Part shown: positions 7,006 to 7,177 of the stretch, one piece after another
Layout of the letters: each line of letters opens with the position of its first letter
Numbering within the stretch: the stretch's first letter is position 1
Source: Balneolaceae bacterium
GTDB taxonomy: Bacteria; Bacteroidota; Rhodothermia; Balneolales; Balneolaceae
Assembly (NCBI GenBank): GCA_007118525.1
Contig: SKRK01000009.1
Location: 1 to 7,177 of the forward strand
Direction of reading: 5' to 3'
DNA: 7,177 bases
Position numbers and translations under genes: made by a program
Notes under the pieces: generated by a model
Databases searched by the model: none
What the model saw: the letters and a program-made list of their open reading frames with translations, nothing else
What the model was told of the DNA's origin: nothing

Positions 7006-7177
7006 ATGAGACCATCCCTTACTATTGTTGTTACTCTATCTGTTCTTTTTACGATTACTGCCTGTAAGACTACCGAGCCTCAGACCGAACCCATGGTTCC
7101 ACATGCTGAAGAGAGAAAAGAGTTGGATCTTCTGTTTGAGGAGTCAGATATTTTCAGCCAAAGCATCACCGGCTTTG
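7006..7177 (+). CDS. Lipoprotein N-terminus, possibly a DacB-type D-alanyl-D-alanine carboxypeptidase; 3' part outside window
   Basis: The ATG at 7006 opens a frame that stays open to the window end (57 full codons). Residues 1-19 are a lipoprotein signal peptide (RPSL, then the hydrophobic TIVVTLSVLFTITA) with a lipobox ITA-C at Cys20. A polar linker rich in Thr, Glu and Pro follows (about 21-35). The last stretch, KELDLLFEESDIFSQSITGF (38-57), resembles the start of PBP4/DacB-type D-Ala-D-Ala carboxypeptidases, where a helix with a short 'll.ds.lf' motif leads into the first strand (G followed by a D..tG motif). None of the catalytic SxxK, SxN or KTG motifs is visible, so this assignment is a guess; serine hydrolase or unknown lipoprotein remain possible. 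It is divergent from the sigma gene and probably not part of the import module. A-rich bases precede the ATG and no Shine-Dalgarno motif is seen. Confidence 0.7.
   Translation, partial: MRPSLTIVVTLSVLFTITACKTTEPQTEPMVPHAEERKELDLLFEESDIFSQSITGF

Noticed and set aside
1..7177. CRISPR array, tRNA, rRNA, insertion sequence or phage attachment site
   Set aside because: I saw no spaced direct repeats, cloverleaf-like elements, transposase frames or terminal inverted repeats anywhere in the window.

Overview
The window is about 7.2 kb of a Gram-negative genome from the Bacteroidota/Balneolota group. The evidence is protein-family content: an ECF sigma factor of the Bacteroidota sigma-70 type, a FecR anti-sigma factor with the C-terminal domain typical of the group, a SusC-type TonB-dependent transporter with STN and carboxypeptidase-regulatory-like domains, and a SusD/RagB lipoprotein. 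The moderate GC, the mostly absent or weak Shine-Dalgarno motifs and the long divergent spacer fit too. The genus cannot be told from the sequence; a Balneolota-like organism is my guess, not a demonstrated result.

Layout. Four genes lie on the minus strand and read from right to left: an ECF sigma factor (6754-6197), a FecR-like anti-sigma factor (6000-4972), an STN-containing SusC transporter (4969-1469) and a SusD lipoprotein (1450 to the left edge, apparently lacking only its last few residues). The sigma and fecR genes are separated by a 196-base gap. The fecR-susC-susD part is very tight, with 2-base and 18-base gaps. On the right, after a spacer of about 250 bases, a divergent plus-strand lipoprotein gene starts at 7006 and runs off the window.

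How the genes work together (inference from established FecIRA/SusCD biology). SusC and SusD form an outer-membrane import pair: SusD captures a ligand at the surface and SusC imports it using TonB energy. The extra periplasmic STN domain of SusC would report ligand binding to the periplasmic part of FecR. FecR then releases or activates the ECF sigma factor in the cytoplasm, which transcribes the transporter genes. This is a self-contained sense-and-import module. No degradative enzyme, peptidase or siderophore gene is inside the window, so the substrate cannot be assigned.

The module is a recognisable type, not a new system. The points most worth a second look are: the visible resemblance between the C-terminal domain of FecR and the STN domain of SusC; the TTG start of fecR directly after an in-frame stop; the ambiguous start of susC; and the small inverted repeats in the two non-coding gaps.
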